Below are positions 17,514 to 26,799 of a DNA stretch of 64,000 bases, one piece after another. The first letter of the stretch is position 1. Each line of letters begins with the position of its first letter. The translations under genes and the position numbers were made by a program. Source of the DNA: Salibaculum halophilum (GTDB lineage Bacteria; Pseudomonadota; Alphaproteobacteria; Rhodobacterales; Rhodobacteraceae); assembly GCF_002094885.1 (NCBI RefSeq), contig NZ_MSIT01000011.1, forward strand, positions 28,633 to 92,632, read 5' to 3'. Under the pieces are notes generated by a model. That model saw only the letters and a program-made list of their open reading frames with translations, made no database searches and had not been told where the DNA came from.

Positions 17514-18236
17514 ATGGGACGTGTTGCACTGGTGACGGGGGGCAGCCGCGGGATCGGCGCCGCCATTTCCAAGAGGCTCAAGCAGGACGGCTACGAGGTC
17601 GCCGCGACCTATGCCGGCAATGACGAGGCTGCCGCCAAGTTCACCGAGGAAACCGGCATCAAGACCTACAAGTGGAACGTCGCCGACTACGACGAGTCCA
17701 AGGCCGGCATCGAAAAGGTCGAGGCCGATCTCGGCCCGGTCGAGGTGGTCGTCGCCAACGCGGGCGTCACCAAGGACGCCCCCTTCCACAAGATGACCCC
17801 CGAGCAGTGGTCACAGGTGATCGACACCAACCTGACCGGCGTCTTCAACACCGTGCATCCGGTCTGGCCGGGCATGCGCGAGCGCGGTTTCGGACGGGTC
17901 ATCGTGATTTCCTCGATCAACGGCCAGAAGGGGCAGTTCGCGCAGGTCAACTACGCCGCCACAAAGGCGGGCGATCTGGGCATCATCAAGTCGCTGGCCC
18001 AGGAGGGGGCGGCCAAGGGCATCACCGCCAATGCCGTCTGCCCCGGCTACATCGCGACCGAGATGGTCATGGCCGTGCCCGACAAGGTGCGCGAGGCCAT
18101 CATCAGCCAGATCCCGGCCGGCCGCCTGGGCGAGCCCGAGGAAATCGCCCGCTGCGTGGCCTTCCTGGCCTCCGACGAGTCGAGCTTCGTCAACGGCTCG
18201 ACAATCTCGGCCAACGGCGGACAGTTCTTCGTCTGA
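17514..18236 (+). CDS. phaB: Acetoacetyl-CoA reductase
   Basis: A 240-residue NADPH-dependent short-chain dehydrogenase reducing acetoacetyl-CoA to (R)-3-hydroxybutyryl-CoA. It has TGGSRGIGAA for nucleotide binding, NAGVT, the catalytic serine in VIVISSINGQKGQFAQ and the YAATK tyrosine/lysine pair; the INGQKGQ segment is typical of PhaB. A strong GGAGGAG precedes the ATG. It is the second gene of the PHB precursor operon. Confidence 0.95.
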   Translation: MGRVALVTGGSRGIGAAISKRLKQDGYEVAATYAGNDEAAAKFTEETGIKTYKWNVADYDESKAGIEKVEADLGPVEVVVANAGVTKDAPFHKMTPEQWSQVIDTNLTGVFNTVHPVWPGMRERGFGRVIVISSINGQKGQFAQVNYAATKAGDLGIIKSLAQEGAAKGITANAVCPGYIATEMVMAVPDKVREAIISQIPAGRLGEPEEIARCVAFLASDESSFVNGSTISANGGQFFV

Positions 18237-18268
18237 GACCGCGTCTCGCATGAGGGGTGCAGAACGGC

Positions 18269-18295
18269 AAAGGCCGCCCGCCGGGGCGGCCTTTT
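18269..18295 (+). terminator. Terminator between phaB and the convergent YdcH gene
   Basis: A perfect 10-bp stem (AAAGGCCGCC with GGCGGCCTTT) followed by TTTT in the plus direction, closing the pha operon. On the other strand it lies 24 bases past the stop of the small DUF465 gene and could serve both. Confidence 0.8.
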
Positions 18296-18318
18296 CCGGT
18301 GCCACACGGCGGGGGGTG

Positions 18319-18489
18319 TCAGGCCCGGTCTTCCAGCCGGGCGATTTCTTCCTTGAGTTGCAGTTTCTGCTTTTTCAGGCGCGCGATCTCCAGGTCGTCG
18401 CTCCCCGGGGCGCGCTGGGCGGTCTCAACGGCTTGGGACAGTTGGTCGTGCTTTCTCTTGAGCTCTTGCAGATGCGACGTCATGCTCAT
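18319..18489 (-). CDS. YdcH/DUF465 family small coiled-coil protein
   Basis: A 56-residue, highly charged helical protein with regular heptads (HLQELKRKHDQLSQAV, then IARLKKQKLQLKEEIARL), matching DUF465. The middle of the family pattern, the leucine/lysine run LKKQKLQLKEEI, is intact. The ATG at 18489 is chosen because GGAGGAC is five bases upstream. Function is unknown in the family. Confidence 0.88.
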   Translation of the reverse strand: MSMTSHLQELKRKHDQLSQAVETAQRAPGSDDLEIARLKKQKLQLKEEIARLEDRA

Positions 18490-18619
18490 TGGGTCCTCCA
18501 TGCGGTTGAGTTGTCATAAAAGTGCATCATACCTTTCGGCGCCTGTCACGCCGCTCGGCAGCAAAACGGGGCGATATTCCTTCCATGTCGCAGGAGACCC
18601 GCAAACCCTTGCTGAAAGG

Positions 18620-19411
18620 TTAACCGATCATCGGCAGGGCCGCGCCGTCGCGCAGCACTGCGCGAACCTCGGCGGTGTAGTCCTCGGCGTCGGCGCCGTG
18701 CGCGCACCCGTCATGGAGAATCAGCGGGGATAGCAGCCGAAGGCGCGCCCGCCCCTCCTTGCGGGCCGAGATCAGCACCCGATCCGCATCGCGCCCCGCG
18801 CGCCCGGCGATGGGCCGGATCACGAGGCTGCCCAGCCTGTCGTCCATCACCGCCAGGATGTCGGGCAGGCGGTCGGCCTTCTGGATCAGCGTCAGGTAGC
18901 CTTTGGGGGACAGCCGACGCGTGGCCACGTCCAGCCAGTCGCCCAGCGGCGTGTCGCCGCCCAGGGCCGTCTCGCGCCCGGTGCGGTCCGAGGCCGTGCC
19001 GCGGCGACGGTCGAAATAGGGCGGGTTGGCGATGACGTGGTCAAAGCCGCGGGCGCGCAGGTCACCGGGCAGGGTGCGCAGATCGCCATCCACGATCCGG
19101 GCCGGTATGCCGTTGGCAGTGGCGTTTCGGCGGGCCAGATCGGCATAATCGAGCTGCAGCTCGACCCCGGTCAGCGCCAGCTGCGGCACCCGCGCCGCCA
19201 GGCAGAACAGCGCCGCGCCAACGCCGCAGCCAAGCTCCAGCACCGAGTGCCCGGGCCTCGCGGGGGTGGCGGCGGCCAGCAGCACCGGGTCGACCCCGGC
19301 GCGGTAGCCGCGCGCCGGCTGCAACAGCGTCACGCGACCGCCCAGGAAAGCGTCTTGCGTCACCCCGGCCGTGCCACCGGGGCCGGGATCACTGGCCGAG
19401 GTCGATGTCAT
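18620..19411 (-). CDS. tRNA1(Val) A37 N6-methyltransferase-like protein (TrmN6/YfiC)
   Basis: A 263-residue SAM-dependent methyltransferase. SAM-binding motif I is LELGCGVGAA, and the NPPYF motif (IANPPYFDRR) identifies an N6-adenine or glutamine-type methyltransferase. The N-terminus VTQDAFLGGRVTLLQPARGYRAG is typical of the YfiC/TrmN6-like group in alphaproteobacteria. It overlaps the upstream DUF2007 gene by 23 bases, implying coupled translation. The exact substrate (tRNA A37) is inferred from the E. coli relative. Confidence 0.85.
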   Translation of the reverse strand: MTSTSASDPGPGGTAGVTQDAFLGGRVTLLQPARGYRAGVDPVLLAAATPARPGHSVLELGCGVGAALFCLAARVPQLALTGVELQLDYADLARRNATANGIPARIVDGDLRTLPGDLRARGFDHVIANPPYFDRRRGTASDRTGRETALGGDTPLGDWLDVATRRLSPKGYLTLIQKADRLPDILAVMDDRLGSLVIRPIAGRAGRDADRVLISARKEGRARLRLLSPLILHDGCAHGADAEDYTAEVRAVLRDGAALPMIG

Positions 19412-19604
19412 TGTCCCGCAGGATGGAGGCGGCCATGAAATGATCCGCGTCCCGCACCATGATGCGGCGCGGCAAAATGCCGATGCTGCCTTCGAGGACG
19501 CTCATGTTTACGTCCAGCTCGAACACCTCTATACCCTCGCCGTCCAGCAGGGCCTTGGCAAAGGCGATCACGGTGGGGTCGTTGCTGCGCAGAAGTTCCT
19601 TCAT
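19389..19604 (-). CDS. DUF2007 family protein (putative signal-transducing)
   Basis: A 71-residue protein starting MKELLRSNDPTVIAFAKALL. Its second half carries the conserved pattern PRRIMVRDADHFMAASIL of DUF2007, small proteins sometimes found at the end of PII-like or regulatory polypeptides. Function unknown. Its 3' end overlaps the methyltransferase start. It is divergent from ispB with 54 bases between start codons. Confidence 0.85.
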   Translation of the reverse strand: MKELLRSNDPTVIAFAKALLDGEGIEVFELDVNMSVLEGSIGILPRRIMVRDADHFMAASILRDNDIDLGQ

Positions 19605-19658
19605 CCAACTGACTTAAGGCGAAATCCCCGCCTTTGTCGAGCATCCGACGGAGAGTTC

Positions 19659-20654
19659 ATGAGCCTCGATGCCGCCACGAAACCTCAGGAACGCCTCGCA
19701 GAGGCGCTGGCCGAGGACATGGACCGCGTCAACGGCATGATCCGCGCGCGCATGGCCTCCGAGCACGCGCCCCGCATCCCCGAGGTCACCGCGCATCTGG
19801 TCGAGGCCGGCGGCAAGCGCCTGCGCCCGCTTCTGACGCTGGGGGCCGCGCGAATGTGCGGCTATGACGGGCCGCATCACGTGCATCTGGCCGCCACGGT
19901 CGAGTTCATCCACACGGCAACCCTTCTGCACGACGACGTGGTCGACGACAGCGCGCAGCGGCGCGGGCGGCCCACCGCGAACCTGCTTTGGGACAATACC
20001 TCTAGCGTGCTGGTGGGCGATTACCTCTTCGCGCGGGCCTTCCAGCTGATGACCGAGACCGGGTCGCTGCGGGTGCTGCGCATCCTGTCCGATGCCGCCG
20101 CAACCATCGCCGAGGGCGAGGTGCTGCAACTCACGGCGGCGCGCGATCTGGCCACCACCGAGGACATCTACCTGCAGATCGTGCGCGGCAAGACGGCGGC
20201 GCTGTTCTCGGCGGCGATGGAGGTTGGCGGCGTGATCGCCGGCCAGGACGCGGCGCGCGTGCAGGCCATGTTCGACTATGGCGACGCGCTGGGCATCGCC
20301 TTCCAGATGGTCGATGACGTTCTGGATTACGCAGGGGGAGACGCCACCGGCAAGAACATCGGCGACGACTTTCGCGAGCGCAAACTGACGCTGCCGCTCA
20401 TCAAGGCCTTGGCCGCGGCGGGTGCCGAGGAACGCAGCTTTTGGAGCCGCACGATCGAGCAGGGCCGGCAGGAGGCGGGCGACCTGGACACCGCGCTGGC
20501 CCTGCTGGACCAGCACGGCGCCATCGCGGCGACCCGGGCCGAGGCCCTGGCCTGGGCCGATCGGGCCAAGGCGGCGCTGGCGGACATGCCGGATCATGAG
20601 GTGCGCGATATCCTGCTGGACCTGGCCGACTACGTCGTCGCGCGGGTGCGCTGA
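19659..20654 (+). CDS. ispB: Polyprenyl diphosphate synthase (octaprenyl/decaprenyl type)
   Basis: A 331-residue trans-isoprenyl diphosphate synthase that elongates FPP with IPP for the ubiquinone side chain. The first aspartate-rich motif is LLHDDVVDDS and the second is QMVDDVLDYAGG; GGKRLRPLL binds IPP. The ATG at 19659 has GGAGAG upstream. The number of isoprene units added cannot be read from the sequence. It faces ispE across a palindrome-rich gap. Confidence 0.92.
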   Translation: MSLDAATKPQERLAEALAEDMDRVNGMIRARMASEHAPRIPEVTAHLVEAGGKRLRPLLTLGAARMCGYDGPHHVHLAATVEFIHTATLLHDDVVDDSAQRRGRPTANLLWDNTSSVLVGDYLFARAFQLMTETGSLRVLRILSDAAATIAEGEVLQLTAARDLATTEDIYLQIVRGKTAALFSAAMEVGGVIAGQDAARVQAMFDYGDALGIAFQMVDDVLDYAGGDATGKNIGDDFRERKLTLPLIKALAAAGAEERSFWSRTIEQGRQEAGDLDTALALLDQHGAIAATRAEALAWADRAKAALADMPDHEVRDILLDLADYVVARVR

Positions 20655-20707
20655 AGCGGACGCCGTGTCGACGCGGCGTCGGTGACGCGATGGTGATATC
20701 GCGTAGA

Positions 20708-20750
20708 ACGGGCTTTGCAAAGCCCGTGTCCGCGGCGCGTCGACGCGCCG
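20708..20750. repeat. Tandem palindromes in the ispB/ispE convergent gap
   Basis: Two perfect palindromes lie side by side: a 20-base one centred on TTTGCAAA (20708-20727, arms ACGGGCTTTG) and an 18-base one centred on GTCGAC (20733-20750, arms CGGCGCGTC). Another palindrome with a GCGTCGACGC core is at 45899-45920. They probably form bidirectional terminators between ispB and ispE and may belong to a dispersed element. Confidence 0.55.
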
Positions 20751-20753
20751 CCC

Positions 20754-21614
20754 TCATCCGGACCAAAGGTGTGTCGGCATGATCCACCAGTCGGGGTGAG
20801 CGGCGCGCAGGCTGTCCGCCGCCGCATCCCGGTGCGCTGCCTGCGCGAAGACTGCGAAACATGTGGCGCCCGATCCCGACATGCGGGCCAGCCGGGCCCC
20901 CGGGCGGGTGGCCAGGGCCTCCAGCACCCTGCCGATCACCGGCTGCGCGGCAATGGCGGGGGCGGCCAGGTCATTGCGCTGCCGCGTCAGCCAGGCCAGC
21001 CAGGCGTCGGTATCCGCGGGCGCCGGTATCGGGTCGTCCATCGGCGGGTTGGTCTTTTGCGCCAGGCCGCCAAAGACTTGCGGTGTCGACAGTGCAACGC
21101 CGGGGTTGACCAGCAGCAGGGGCAGGGGGGGCCGGGCGCCGAGGCGTGTCAGGTCCTGGCCGATACCGCCCATCCGCAGCAGCCCGGGGTGAAGGCAGGC
21201 AGGCACATCGGCCCCGAGGGCGAGAAGGCGCGTCGCATCCGGCAGGGGCCGGTCCCAGAGCCGTGACAGGGCCCTCAGGGTCGCCGCCGCATCCGAGGAG
21301 CCGCCGCCGATCCCGGCGGCCACGGGCAGGGCCTTGTGCAGGTGAACATGCGCGCCGCGATCCGGGTCCAGCACCCGCGCCGCCCGCAGAACGAGGTTTT
21401 CGGCCGTCGACGACAGGGCGTCGGCGAAGGGTCCGTCGAGGCTCAGGGTCAGGCGCGGGGCCGGGGTCACGGTGACGCTGTCGCCTACCTCAGTGAAGGC
21501 GACGAGCGAGTCGAGCAGGTGATAGCCGTCGGCGCGCTGCGCGGTGACATGCAGGCAAAGGTTCAGCTTGGCCGGTGCCGGCTCCGTCAGCGGCGCGGTC
21601 TCAGTCGGCGTCAT
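20754..21614 (-). CDS. ispE: 4-(cytidine 5'-diphospho)-2-C-methyl-D-erythritol kinase
   Basis: A 286-residue GHMP kinase of the MEP isoprenoid pathway, phosphorylating CDP-ME. APAKLNLCLHV is the N-terminal motif 1, LPVAAGIGGGSSDAAATL is the ATP-binding motif 2 and ARMSGSGATCFAVF is motif 3. It overlaps the upstream TPR gene by 14 bases, so expression is likely coupled. Together with ispB on the facing strand this forms an isoprenoid cluster. Confidence 0.95.
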   Translation of the reverse strand: MTPTETAPLTEPAPAKLNLCLHVTAQRADGYHLLDSLVAFTEVGDSVTVTPAPRLTLSLDGPFADALSSTAENLVLRAARVLDPDRGAHVHLHKALPVAAGIGGGSSDAAATLRALSRLWDRPLPDATRLLALGADVPACLHPGLLRMGGIGQDLTRLGARPPLPLLLVNPGVALSTPQVFGGLAQKTNPPMDDPIPAPADTDAWLAWLTRQRNDLAAPAIAAQPVIGRVLEALATRPGARLARMSGSGATCFAVFAQAAHRDAAADSLRAAHPDWWIMPTHLWSG

Positions 21615-23298
21615 AGGCCATGTCCGCCGGGGTCCGGCCCTCCTCGCGCATGACCTCGTCCAGGCCGACCTCCAGCTTGCGGCGAATGCGCTCGGCCAAG
21701 TCCGGGGCGGGGTCGAAGGACAGGGCCCGTCGCCACTGGAAGCGTGCCTCGACCGTGCGGCCGACCATCCAGTAGGTATCGCCGAGGTGATCGGTGACGA
21801 TGGGGTCCACCGGCACCAGCTCCACTGCCCGTTCCATGTGTGTCACGGCCTCGTCGTAGCGGCCCAGCTTGAACAGCACCCAGCCCAGGCTGTCGATGAT
21901 CGCGCCGCTCTCGGGGCGGGCTGCCGCGGCCTGTTCGATCATGGCCAGGGCCTCGTCCAGGTTCTCGCCCATCTCGACCATGGAATACCCGAGGTAGTTG
22001 AGCACCGAGGGCTGGCCGGGTTCGAGGCGCAGCGCTGCGCGGAAATCCGCCTCGGCGCTGTCCCATTGGTCCAGCCGTTCGTGGGTGATGCCGCGGGCAT
22101 AGGTGACCCACCAGCGCGAGGGATGATCCGGCGCGTAAAGCGAAAGCGCGGTGTCATAGGCGCTGTTGGCCGCGGCATAGTCCCCGGCTTCGCGGTGGAT
22201 GTCGCCCAGTGAGGCATGCACCAGGGCGACGTCGCCGTGACGGCGGGCCAGCTGCGACAGTGCCTCGATCGCGGCCTCGGTGCGGCCTTGCGCGCGCAGC
22301 GCCTCGGCCCGGCCCAGTTCCGCGGTCAGAAAGGCCGGGTCGGCCGGGTCGACCCGGGCGAAGGCGGCGGCGGCAAGGTCGTGCTGGCCGATCTCGTCCA
22401 GCAGCCGGGCGGCCGTGACATGCGCGCGCGCCAGCTTCGGGTCGATATGGGCGGCGGCCTGCGCATACATCAGCAGGTAGGAGGGGTCGGCCTCGCCACC
22501 CTGCAGGGCCTCGGCCAGGCTCAGGTAGAGATGCGCGACCGCGCCGCGCGGGGTATCGGCCAGCCCGGCCCGTGTTGGCACCATCCCGGCGGCGACCTTT
22601 TCGCGTATGGCGCGCAGGTCGGGCGCCGCGGTCCGGCCGAAGCCGTCGTCGAGCACCTCTTGCGCGCGCTCGAACCGGCCGAGGCGACAAAGCACCCGCA
22701 CGTGGGTCAGCACCGAGGCCCGCGTAGGTGCCACGCCCTGCGCGGGCGGGCGCGACAGGATCGCGTCAGCCCCTTCGAGGTCCCCGGCCTGGGCAAGGGC
22801 CACGGCCTTGTGCAGATACCCGAAGGAGCGCAGCCCGGGCGCATCGACCGTCTCGTCGAAGGCGGCCAGCGCGGCATCCATGCGGCCCGTGCCCACCAAG
22901 GCCCAGGCCCGCGTCAATCCGTCGATCATTGGGCCGACGTCATGCCCGGCGTCCAGAATATCGAAGATGCGGGTCCAGTCTTCGGCCCGGGCGGCCTCGG
23001 CCAGCAAGACCATGTTAGCCATCTGCCCGTTCTGTCCGTCCGCCAGCATCGCCCGCGCCACGGGCAGCGCGTCCTCGACATGGCCCACCGCGATCTGGGC
23101 GGTCAGGGTATTCTCGCGCAGGGCCGTGTTGCCGGGGTCGCGCGTCAGCGCCTTGCCGAAATAGGTGGCTGCCGCGTCGTAGTCCTGCGTCAGCCCGGCC
23201 TGGCGCGCGGCCAGGTAGGCGCCCAGGTCCGGGCTGGCGGCGACTTGCCCCGACAGGGCGATGGCGGCGATCAGGGCAAGGCTGAGGGGTTTTGGCAC
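21601..23298 (-). CDS. Secreted/periplasmic tetratricopeptide-repeat protein
   Basis: A 565-residue protein with a GTG start (GGAGAG five bases upstream) and a Sec signal peptide ending near GQVAASPD. The remainder is helical repeats resembling TPR units. The clearest ones are in the C-terminal third: around YDTALSLYAPDHPSRWWVTY, AEADFRAALRLEPGQPSVLN and YDEAVTHMERAVELVPVDP. Such proteins serve as scaffolds; no enzymatic domain is seen. An upstream extension of the frame is a shadow. The gene's end overlaps ispE. Confidence 0.85.
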   Translation of the reverse strand: MPKPLSLALIAAIALSGQVAASPDLGAYLAARQAGLTQDYDAAATYFGKALTRDPGNTALRENTLTAQIAVGHVEDALPVARAMLADGQNGQMANMVLLAEAARAEDWTRIFDILDAGHDVGPMIDGLTRAWALVGTGRMDAALAAFDETVDAPGLRSFGYLHKAVALAQAGDLEGADAILSRPPAQGVAPTRASVLTHVRVLCRLGRFERAQEVLDDGFGRTAAPDLRAIREKVAAGMVPTRAGLADTPRGAVAHLYLSLAEALQGGEADPSYLLMYAQAAAHIDPKLARAHVTAARLLDEIGQHDLAAAAFARVDPADPAFLTAELGRAEALRAQGRTEAAIEALSQLARRHGDVALVHASLGDIHREAGDYAAANSAYDTALSLYAPDHPSRWWVTYARGITHERLDQWDSAEADFRAALRLEPGQPSVLNYLGYSMVEMGENLDEALAMIEQAAAARPESGAIIDSLGWVLFKLGRYDEAVTHMERAVELVPVDPIVTDHLGDTYWMVGRTVEARFQWRRALSFDPAPDLAERIRRKLEVGLDEVMREEGRTPADMAYDAD

Positions 23299-23408
23299 GG
23301 CACTCTCCGAACGGGTTGGCAAGCTTTGAGTATAGCGCCGCCCCGACAGGGGCAAATCACAACCGGGCCGTGCGGCGGGGCAGCGCGCAGCCCACCGCGC
23401 CGCCGCGT

Positions 23409-25058
23409 CTACATGTTGGGGTAGTTCGGCCCGTCGCCCCCCTGCGGCACCGTCCAGTGGATGTTCTGGCTGGGGTCCTTGATGTCGCAGGTCTTGCAAT
23501 GCACGCAGTTCTGGAAATTGATGACGAACTGTTGCTCGCCGTCCTTCTCGACGAACTCGTAGACCCCGGCGGGGCAATAGCGGGCCGAGGGGCCGGCGTA
23601 TTTCGGCAGATTCACCGCGACCGGGATGCTGGCATCCTTGAGTGTCAGATGGACGGGCTGGTTTTCCTCGTGGTTGGTCATGGAATAGCTGACATTCGTC
23701 AACCGGTCGAAGGACAGCTTGCCATCGGGCTTGGGGTAGTCGATGGGCTGATGCCTGTCCGCCGGTTCGGTCGCCGCGGCGTCCGACTTGCCGTGCGCCA
23801 TGGTGCCGAACAGGCTGCGCCCGAAGAGGGTATTCGTCCACATGTCGACCCCGCCCAGGGCGAGCGAGGCCCCGAGGCCCCACTTGGACCACATCGGCTT
23901 CACGTTGCGCACCTTTTTCAGGTCGCGGCCAATGGCGCCGGTGCGCACCTCGTCCTCGTAGGCGGTCAGCTCGTCGCCGGCGCGCGCGGCGCCGATCGCG
24001 TGGTGGGCGGCCTCGGCGGCGGCCTTGCCTGACAGCATTGCGTTGTGGTTGCCCTTGATGCGCGGCACGTTGACCATGCCCACCGAACAGCCCAGCAGCG
24101 CCACTCCGGGCGCGACCATTTTCGGCATGGACTGGTAGCCGCCCTCGGAAATGGCCCGTGCGCCATAGGCCACGCGCTTGCCGCCTTCCAGAAGGTCGGC
24201 CACCATCGGGTGGTGCTTGAAGCGCTGGAATTCCATGTAGGGGTAAAGGTGCGGGTTGCGGTAGTTCAGGTGCACCACGAACCCGACGTAGACTTGGTTG
24301 TTGTCCAGGTGATAGATGAAGGACCCGCCGCCCGCGTTGCCGCCCAGCGGCCAGCCCATGGTGTGGGTGACAGACCCCTCGCGGTGCTTGGCGGGGTCGA
24401 CCTCCCAGATTTCCTTCATGCCGAGGCCGTATTTCTGCGGCTCCTTGCCGGCGTCGAGGTCGTATTTGCCGATGACCTCCTTGGCCAGCGAGCCGCGCAC
24501 GCCCTCGGACAGGAAGACGTATTTGCCGTGCAGTTCCATGCCCGGCTCGGTGTTGGGCCCGACAGAGCCGTCGGGCTCCAGCCCGAAGACCCCGGCGACG
24601 ACGCCCTTGACCTCGCCGGTGTCGCCGTAGACCAGTTCCGAGCAGGACATGCCGGGGAAGATCTCGACGCCCAGTTCCTCGGCCTGTTCGGCCATCCAGC
24701 GGCAGACATTGCCCATGCTGACGATGTAGGTGCCGTGGTTGTTCATCAGCGGCGGCATCGGCCAGTTGGGCACGCGGATCTTGCCGGACTCGCCCAGCAT
24801 ATAGAAGTTGTCGTCGCGCACCGGCACGTTGAGCGGCGCGCCCTTGTCCTTCCAGTCGGGGATCAGCGCGTCGAGGCCGCAGGGGTCGAGCACCGCGCCC
24901 GACAGGATGTGCGCGCCGACCTCGGAGCCTTTCTCAAGCACGACGACCTCGAGATCGGCATCCAGTTGCTTGAGGCGGATCGCCGCCGAAAGGCCGGCGG
25001 GCCCCGCCCCGACAATGACGACGTCGTAGTCCATGGATTCGCGTTCCATCTCGGCCAT
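23409..25058 (-). CDS. Electron-transfer flavoprotein-ubiquinone oxidoreductase
   Basis: A 549-residue ETF-QO (ETFDH) that passes electrons from acyl-CoA dehydrogenases via ETF to ubiquinone. The N-terminal FAD fold begins DVVIVGAGPAGLSAAI. A long central region includes GGYQSMPKM and the LLGCSVGMVN segment near the second FAD contact. The C-terminal ferredoxin-like part holds the four cysteines of one 4Fe-4S cluster: CPAGVYEF, then NCVHCKTCDIKDP. The ATG at 25058 is chosen because the family starts with MxxESMxYDVVIVG. The acyl-CoA dehydrogenase at 31.5-33.2 kb is a plausible upstream electron donor. Confidence 0.95.
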   Translation of the reverse strand: MAEMERESMDYDVVIVGAGPAGLSAAIRLKQLDADLEVVVLEKGSEVGAHILSGAVLDPCGLDALIPDWKDKGAPLNVPVRDDNFYMLGESGKIRVPNWPMPPLMNNHGTYIVSMGNVCRWMAEQAEELGVEIFPGMSCSELVYGDTGEVKGVVAGVFGLEPDGSVGPNTEPGMELHGKYVFLSEGVRGSLAKEVIGKYDLDAGKEPQKYGLGMKEIWEVDPAKHREGSVTHTMGWPLGGNAGGGSFIYHLDNNQVYVGFVVHLNYRNPHLYPYMEFQRFKHHPMVADLLEGGKRVAYGARAISEGGYQSMPKMVAPGVALLGCSVGMVNVPRIKGNHNAMLSGKAAAEAAHHAIGAARAGDELTAYEDEVRTGAIGRDLKKVRNVKPMWSKWGLGASLALGGVDMWTNTLFGRSLFGTMAHGKSDAAATEPADRHQPIDYPKPDGKLSFDRLTNVSYSMTNHEENQPVHLTLKDASIPVAVNLPKYAGPSARYCPAGVYEFVEKDGEQQFVINFQNCVHCKTCDIKDPSQNIHWTVPQGGDGPNYPNM

Positions 25059-25298
25059 GTCCGTGGCTCCCTTAGTGCTGCGCGCGACCTTGGCATATTG
25101 GGTATCGGACAAGCCATGCCGGGGCAATCGCGACACGACGTTAAATTGTCGCGCTGCGACCCGGGCGGGGCCTTGCGGCTGCGGCGCCACCTCATATTCT
25201 CGGGTCCTGGATACGCTTCCGGAGACTTCCCTTGAGGCCCGGTGGCCCGTAGGGTTATGAACGCGCACTTCAAGATTGACGCTTTTCAGGACGGACCG

Positions 25299-25769
25299 AT
25301 GGAAAAGATACCGCTGACCCGTGCCGGCTATGACAAGCTGCAGGCCGAGCTCAAGCAGCTCAAGAGCGAGGACCGCCCCGCGATCATCAAGGCGATCGCC
25401 GAGGCACGCGAACATGGCGACCTGTCCGAGAACGCCGAGTATCATTCGGCCAAGGAAAAGCAGTCCTTCATCGAGGGCCGCATCAAGGAGCTTGAAGGTG
25501 TCATGTCGCTGGCCGACGTGATCGACCCGGCCCGGATGTCGGGCGCGATCAAGTTCGGCGCCACGGTCGGGATCGTCGACGAGGACACCGACGAGGAAAA
25601 GACCTACCAGATCGTCGGCGAATACGAGGCCGACCTCGAGGCCGGTAGGCTCAACATCAAGTCGCCCCTGGCCCGGGCCCTGATCGGCAAGGAGGAGGGC
25701 GACAGCGTCGAGGTGCGCACGCCCGGCGGGGACCGCAGCTACGAGATCCTCAGCATTTCCTGGGCCTAG
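25299..25769 (+). CDS. greA: Transcription elongation factor GreA
   Basis: A 156-residue GreA, normal length, which rescues backtracked RNA polymerase by stimulating transcript cleavage. The N-terminal coiled coil ([18 protein letters not shown]) carries the tip acidic residues in [15 protein letters not shown]. The C-terminal FKBP-like domain ends [11 protein letters not shown]. The start at 25299 follows family length and AGGAC upstream. It is divergent from the ETF-QO gene. Confidence 0.97.
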   Translation: MEKIPLTRAGYDKLQAELKQLKSEDRPAIIKAIAEAREHGDLSENAEYHSAKEKQSFIEGRIKELEGVMSLADVIDPARMSGAIKFGATVGIVDEDTDEEKTYQIVGEYEADLEAGRLNIKSPLARALIGKEEGDSVEVRTPGGDRSYEILSISWA

Positions 25770-25785
25770 GGCCGGAGCGCGCAGC

Positions 25786-26799
25786 ATGTCGAACCGCCAG
25801 ACCCAGGCCGACGTGGCCCTGCAAGCGGGTGACAAGCCCGAGGGGCTGCGTGTCTCGGCGGTCGAGATCGTCGCCGGGCTGCTCAGCCTGGCCTGGCTGG
25901 CCGGCTCCGCCCTTTTCTTTCTGGTGCTGCCCAGCGAGGGCGGCGGATCGGGCTTCGATACCGTGGCCTTCGTCATGACGCTGCTGGCGGTCTTTCTGCC
26001 GGTGGCGGTGATATGGGTCGCGGCCATCGCCATGCGCTCGGCCCGGATCGTGCGCGAGGAGTCGCGGCGCCTGCAGGCGGCCGTGGATGCCATGCGCCAG
26101 ACCTATGTCGCCGATCGCCAGGCGCGGGGTGCCTCCGGCGTGGACCCGACGGTGGAGCGGAAACTCAACGAGATCGCCCAGGCCGCGCAGAAGACAGAAA
26201 CCACGCTGGCGACCTTTACCTCGGCCCGGCCGGGTCAGTCGGCCGCCCCGCTGGCCCCGGGGCCGCGGCCGGGCGGCGACGACCAGCCGACGCTCGCGCT
26301 GGGCACCAGCGCCGAGGACATGACCCCGCCGGTGGCGCGCTCGGACCTGATCCTGGCGCTGAATTTTCCCGATACCCAGGATGACGAGGTCGGCTTTGCC
26401 GCGCTGCGCCGGGCGCTCAAGGACCACGGCGCACGCCAGTTGATCCAGGCCAGCCAGGACGTTCTGACCCTGCTCAGCCAGGACGGCATCTACATGGATG
26501 ACCTGCACCCCGACCGCGCGCGCCCCGAGTTCTGGCGCCGCTTCGCGCGGGGCGAGCGCGGCAAGCCCGTGGCGGCCCTCGGCGGGGTGCGTGACCGCTC
26601 GTCACTGGCGCTGACGGCCGGGCGGATGCGCGAGGACACGATCTTTCGCGACGCCGCACACCATTTCCTGCGCAAGTTCGACCAGACGCTGGAAGGCTTC
26701 GAGAAAGAGGCCACCGACGAAGAGATCGTCGCCCTGTCCGAAACCCGCACCGCCCGCGCCTTCATGCTGCTGGGCCGGGTAACGGGGGCGTTCGACTAG
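25786..26799 (+). CDS. Conserved-looking membrane protein of unknown function
   Basis: A 337-residue protein with two transmembrane helices at about residues 26-48 and 60-82. An arginine-rich helical, probably coiled-coil, stretch follows (residues 85-145), then a Pro/Gly-rich linker and a helical cytoplasmic domain from about residue 180 to the end. I do not recognise a family. It begins 16 bases after greA and is likely co-transcribed. The architecture (membrane anchor, coiled coil, cytosolic domain) suggests a structural or scaffold role, which is inference only. Confidence 0.8.
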   Translation: MSNRQTQADVALQAGDKPEGLRVSAVEIVAGLLSLAWLAGSALFFLVLPSEGGGSGFDTVAFVMTLLAVFLPVAVIWVAAIAMRSARIVREESRRLQAAVDAMRQTYVADRQARGASGVDPTVERKLNEIAQAAQKTETTLATFTSARPGQSAAPLAPGPRPGGDDQPTLALGTSAEDMTPPVARSDLILALNFPDTQDDEVGFAALRRALKDHGARQLIQASQDVLTLLSQDGIYMDDLHPDRARPEFWRRFARGERGKPVAALGGVRDRSSLALTAGRMREDTIFRDAAHHFLRKFDQTLEGFEKEATDEEIVALSETRTARAFMLLGRVTGAFD

